Position numbers and translations under genes: made by a program | Notes under the pieces: model-generated | Seen by the model: only the letters and a program-made list of their open reading frames with translations | Database searches by the model: none | What the model was told of the DNA's origin: nothing | Part shown: positions 61,218-64,000 of the stretch, in pieces | Layout of the letters: each line of letters begins with the position of its first letter | Position numbering within the stretch: position 1 is the first letter of the stretch | Assembly (NCBI GenBank): GCA_965227315.1 | Contig: OZ245737.1 | Span: 1,736,001 to 1,800,000, forward strand | Direction of reading: 5' to 3' | From: JANQHS01 sp965227315 | GTDB taxonomy: Bacteria; Bacteroidota; Bacteroidia; Cytophagales; CCMP332 | Length of the DNA stretch: 64,000 bases

Positions 61218-63357
61218 AAAAAGGAAAAAGAATCACCAGAGGAGCAAATCAGGAAATTCCGGTTCCATCATATCAGGGATCGTTAAACTTCTCGATATGA
61301 ACCCTGGTAAAGGATTGAACTCCAGACAGATCATTCGATCACTTGCGCCAACAAGTCATCTGGACAAAGCACTGATCGAGAGAAAGCTAAATGACCTGGT
61401 CCACCAGGGAAAGCTGGTCAAAACCGGAAACAAATATTTCAGCACCCACCAAATCAAGGCCTATGATGGAATTGTTGATCATGTCAATTCTCAATATGCC
61501 TTCATCATCGCAGAGGGCCTCAGCGAGGATGTCATGGTCCGCACACCGGAATTGGGAGGTGCCTGGGATGGTGATCAGGTTAGAATTCAGGTGAATCCGG
61601 GATCAAAAAGAGACGGCAGAAAAACCGGGCGAGTTCTGGAGATCATCCAAAGGAAAAGCGAAGAGTTCGTCGGAAAAATCGACATTTCACCCAGGTATGG
61701 ATTTGTGATCCCCAACAACAAAAAACTCCATCAGGATATTTTCATCCCGATCGATCAACTGGGAGAAGCAAAGGAAGGCAACATTGTAGTAGCAAAAATC
61801 GTGGATTGGGGAGACCGACATAGAAACCCCGAGGGCAGGATATCAGATGTGCTTGGCATGGAAGGAGAGAACGATGCCGAAATGCATGCCATCATGCTGG
61901 AATATGGATTGCCTTATAAATTCCCCTCGAAAGTTGAAAAGGAAGCCAATAGTATCCCGGAGCAAATTCCGGGGGAGGAAATTAAGAAAAGAAGAGATTT
62001 CCGGAACATCACGACCTTCACCATAGATCCTGAGGATGCCAAGGATTTTGATGATGCGCTTTCTCTGGAAAGACTATCCGAAAAACAATTCAGGGTTGGA
62101 GTACATATTGCGGATGTCACTCATTACCTGATCCCAGACTCCAACCTGGACAAAGAGGCATATCGAAGAGGAACTTCGGTATACCTTGTCGATCGAACTG
62201 TGCCCATGCTTCCTGAAAAACTGTCCAACAACATGTGCTCCCTCAGGCCCCATGAGGATCGACTGGCTTTCGCGGCAGTCTTTGACATGGATTTGGAAGG
62301 AAATATCTCAGACCAATGGTTTGGGAGGACCATCATTCATTCTGATAGGAGATTTACCTACGAAGAGGCACAGGAAAGAATTGAAGGAAAAGGGGGTGAC
62401 TTCTCTGAAGAGATCCAAACGCTGAACAGCATCGCGGAAAACCTGCAAAAGGAAAGGTTTCGAAAAGGATCAATATCATTCGAAACCACAGAAGTGAAAT
62501 TCAAACTGGATGAAACGGGCTACCCGATCGAATTGGTTCCCAAGGAGAGAAAGGAAGCCCATAAGATGATTGAGGACTTTATGCTTCTGGCCAACAAAAA
62601 AGTAGCAGAGCTCTTTCGAAAAAAAGAAGGAGAGGTTGGCAGGGGTTTCGTTTTCAGAGTACATGATGATCCGGATCCTGAGAAGCTGATGAACTTCTCT
62701 TTGTTTGCCAAGAATTTCGGTTATAACCTGAACATCGATTCAAGAAATCTCTCAAAAGAGCTTAACCAATTCAATGCCCAAATCGCAGGTCAGCCCGAAG
62801 AAAATGTTCTTCAGGGCCTCGCCATTCGTTCAATGGCAAAGGCAAAGTATTCTCCCGAGAATACCGGGCACTTTGGATTAGGGTTCAGGGACTACACCCA
62901 TTTCACCTCACCGATCCGTCGATACCCGGATGTCATGGTACATAGAATTCTTGCCGAAAAACTGCAGGGCCATAAGGCCAGATCTTTTACAGGACTTGAC
63001 AAAAGATGCCAATACCTCTCAGACAAGGAAAAGTCCGCTTCAGAAGCAGAAAGGGCATCTGTGAAATACAAGCAGGTCGAATTCATGCAGGATCAGGTTG
63101 GAGCCGAATATCAGGGCATTGTATCTGGCATCACGGATTTTGGGATCTATGTGGAGATTTCAGAAATGCGCTGTGAGGGAATGATCCGGATCAGGGAGAT
63201 CTATGATGATTTTTTTGTGGCTGAGCCAGAAAGGTTCCGGGTAGTAGGGCAACAGTCCGGATTGGTGATCTCCATGGGGGACCAGGTCATGGTCGAGGTA
63301 GGCTCAACAGATATCAACAAAAGGACCATTGACCTCATATTTATTTCGAAAGCATGA
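61210..63357 (+). CDS. rnr: Ribonuclease R
   Basis: Processive 3'-5' exoribonuclease, 715 residues. An N-terminal winged-helix region (about 20-75, 'NPGKGLNSRQIIRSLAPTS') and two cold-shock domains (about 80-230) come first. The RNB catalytic core follows (about 260-590; 'FTIDPEDAKDFDDALSLE' with the metal-binding Asp cluster, 'HYLIPDSNLDKEAYRRGTSVYLVDRTVPMLPEKLSNN', 'HFTSPIRRYPDVMVHRIL'), then an S1 domain at the end ('YQGIVSGITDFGIYVEI'). The start is TTG at 61210, overlapping the ATPase gene by 8 bp. Its stop overlaps the prenyl synthase start (ATGA). Confidence 0.95.
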   Translation: MSRKRKKNHQRSKSGNSGSIISGIVKLLDMNPGKGLNSRQIIRSLAPTSHLDKALIERKLNDLVHQGKLVKTGNKYFSTHQIKAYDGIVDHVNSQYAFIIAEGLSEDVMVRTPELGGAWDGDQVRIQVNPGSKRDGRKTGRVLEIIQRKSEEFVGKIDISPRYGFVIPNNKKLHQDIFIPIDQLGEAKEGNIVVAKIVDWGDRHRNPEGRISDVLGMEGENDAEMHAIMLEYGLPYKFPSKVEKEANSIPEQIPGEEIKKRRDFRNITTFTIDPEDAKDFDDALSLERLSEKQFRVGVHIADVTHYLIPDSNLDKEAYRRGTSVYLVDRTVPMLPEKLSNNMCSLRPHEDRLAFAAVFDMDLEGNISDQWFGRTIIHSDRRFTYEEAQERIEGKGGDFSEEIQTLNSIAENLQKERFRKGSISFETTEVKFKLDETGYPIELVPKERKEAHKMIEDFMLLANKKVAELFRKKEGEVGRGFVFRVHDDPDPEKLMNFSLFAKNFGYNLNIDSRNLSKELNQFNAQIAGQPEENVLQGLAIRSMAKAKYSPENTGHFGLGFRDYTHFTSPIRRYPDVMVHRILAEKLQGHKARSFTGLDKRCQYLSDKEKSASEAERASVKYKQVEFMQDQVGAEYQGIVSGITDFGIYVEISEMRCEGMIRIREIYDDFFVAEPERFRVVGQQSGLVISMGDQVMVEVGSTDINKRTIDLIFISKA

Positions 63358-64000
63358 GTTCAAGAGCAAAATATTTTCGCGAGAAGATAGAGGCGGAATT
63401 GGTCGCAATTGACCTCCCCGCCAATCCATCCAATCTCTACGATCCCATGAGGTATTTTTTGAGCTTGGGTGGAAAAAGGATGAGGCCGGTTCTGACACTT
63501 CTGGCAGAAGGGCTTTTCACGGAGCCAGGCGATTCAGACATCAAAGTGGCATCAGCGATCGAACTTTTCCACAACTTCACCCTGCTCCATGACGACATTA
63601 TGGATGTAGCCCCACTGCGCAGAGGTCAGCAAACAGTGCATGAAAAATGGAATGAGAACATCGGCATTCTTTCCGGAGATGCCTTAATGGTCAAGTCCTA
63701 CCAACAGCTGGCTTTTTCAGGAGCCGATTTCATGGAGGTTTTTGAAAGGTTTAACACCACGGCTTTGGAAGTATGTGAAGGGCAGCAGATGGATATGGAT
63801 TTTGAAAAGAAACCCGATCCTGCAACCGAGGATTATCTCGAAATGATTCGATTAAAGACAGCCGTCCTGATCGGTTATTCCCTATGGCTTGGTGGGAAGC
63901 TCGGAGGGGCATCGGAGAGCGACTTGCAAAACCTGTATCAGATAGGCATAACAGTTGGTTTGGGTTTCCAGATCATGGACGATTTCCTTGACGTATTTGG
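63354..64000 (+). CDS. Polyprenyl synthetase family protein (3' end outside window)
   Basis: Starts at the ATG at 63354, overlapping the rnr TGA, and runs open to the right edge (215 residues seen of about 320). Motifs are 'SLGGKRMRPVLTLLA' (about residue 41), the first Asp-rich motif 'LLHDDIMD' (about 83, DDxxD) with 'PLRRGQQTVH', 'LSGDALMVKSYQ', and the second Asp-rich motif 'FQIMDDFLDVFG' at the very edge. It makes all-trans prenyl diphosphates (geranylgeranyl, farnesyl or longer). Chain length cannot be judged without structural comparison: the residues before DDIMD are 'NFTLLH'. Confidence 0.92.
   Translation, partial: MSSRAKYFREKIEAELVAIDLPANPSNLYDPMRYFLSLGGKRMRPVLTLLAEGLFTEPGDSDIKVASAIELFHNFTLLHDDIMDVAPLRRGQQTVHEKWNENIGILSGDALMVKSYQQLAFSGADFMEVFERFNTTALEVCEGQQMDMDFEKKPDPATEDYLEMIRLKTAVLIGYSLWLGGKLGGASESDLQNLYQIGITVGLGFQIMDDFLDVF

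Overview
The window is a chromosomal segment from a member of the Bacteroidota. The evidence is a T9SS type B (CHU_C-like) and a T9SS type A sorting domain, a PorP/SprF protein, a TonB-dependent receptor, DUF4783 and DUF4834 genes, and several promoter elements of the Bacteroidota type (TAnnTTTG). I cannot name the genus. There is no plasmid, phage, insertion sequence or CRISPR signature. Most genes are ordinary housekeeping genes in tightly packed operons with 1-13 bp overlaps.

Layout. 1-4.5 kb: the 3' part of a MacB/FtsX-type ABC permease, an outer-membrane protein, then DUF4783, nadC and a small membrane protein. 4.5-11.6 kb, minus strand: an HTTM (carboxylase-like) membrane protein, DUF4834 and a short carB lacking its allosteric domain, then a VWA protein / ChlI-like AAA+ ATPase pair. 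11.8-15.4 kb: a Crp/Fnr regulator, a DEAD-box helicase divergent from truA, and a DUF2461 gene. 15.6-19.5 kb: an operon of ABC exporter, GyrI-like protein, a 59-aa PspC protein, methyltransferase and ZIP metal transporter. 19.5-20.2 kb: a 616-bp gene-free stretch with two successive structured elements, each ending in a strong intrinsic terminator; these are candidate small RNAs. 20.2-24.3 kb: a T9SS-exported protein, a double CDGSH protein, pirin behind a perfect 20-bp palindrome, DinB, tRNA-Val(GAC) and a small acidic protein. 24.4-33.8 kb: a secA-led run of seven genes (secA, SPOR protein, M20 amidohydrolase, TonB receptor, PQQ-type sugar dehydrogenase lipoprotein, DUF2752, TM2).

33.8-48.8 kb, minus strand: a 14-kb gene for a 4,649-residue cell-surface protein, followed 16 bp downstream by a porP/sprF gene. 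The pair resembles SprB-SprF of the gliding/T9SS machinery. The protein has about 12 modules of one kind, about 27 two-cysteine Ig-like modules of another, several PKD domains and a type B sorting domain. It contains an 852-bp tandem duplication whose two copies differ at 19 bases by my count yet encode identical protein.

48.9-64 kb: M28 peptidase, NRDE protein and RNase D, then yaaA, lplA, an M14 carboxypeptidase and a 3'-5' exonuclease; yraN divergent from pgi; then manA, lipB, a double-ATPase ABC protein with no canonical start codon, rnr, and a polyprenyl synthetase cut by the right edge.

The best candidates for undescribed biology are the duplicated adhesin modules with only silent differences, the tandem structured RNAs near 19.85-20.13 kb, and the pirin palindrome. 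I found no gene cluster that I would call a wholly new system.
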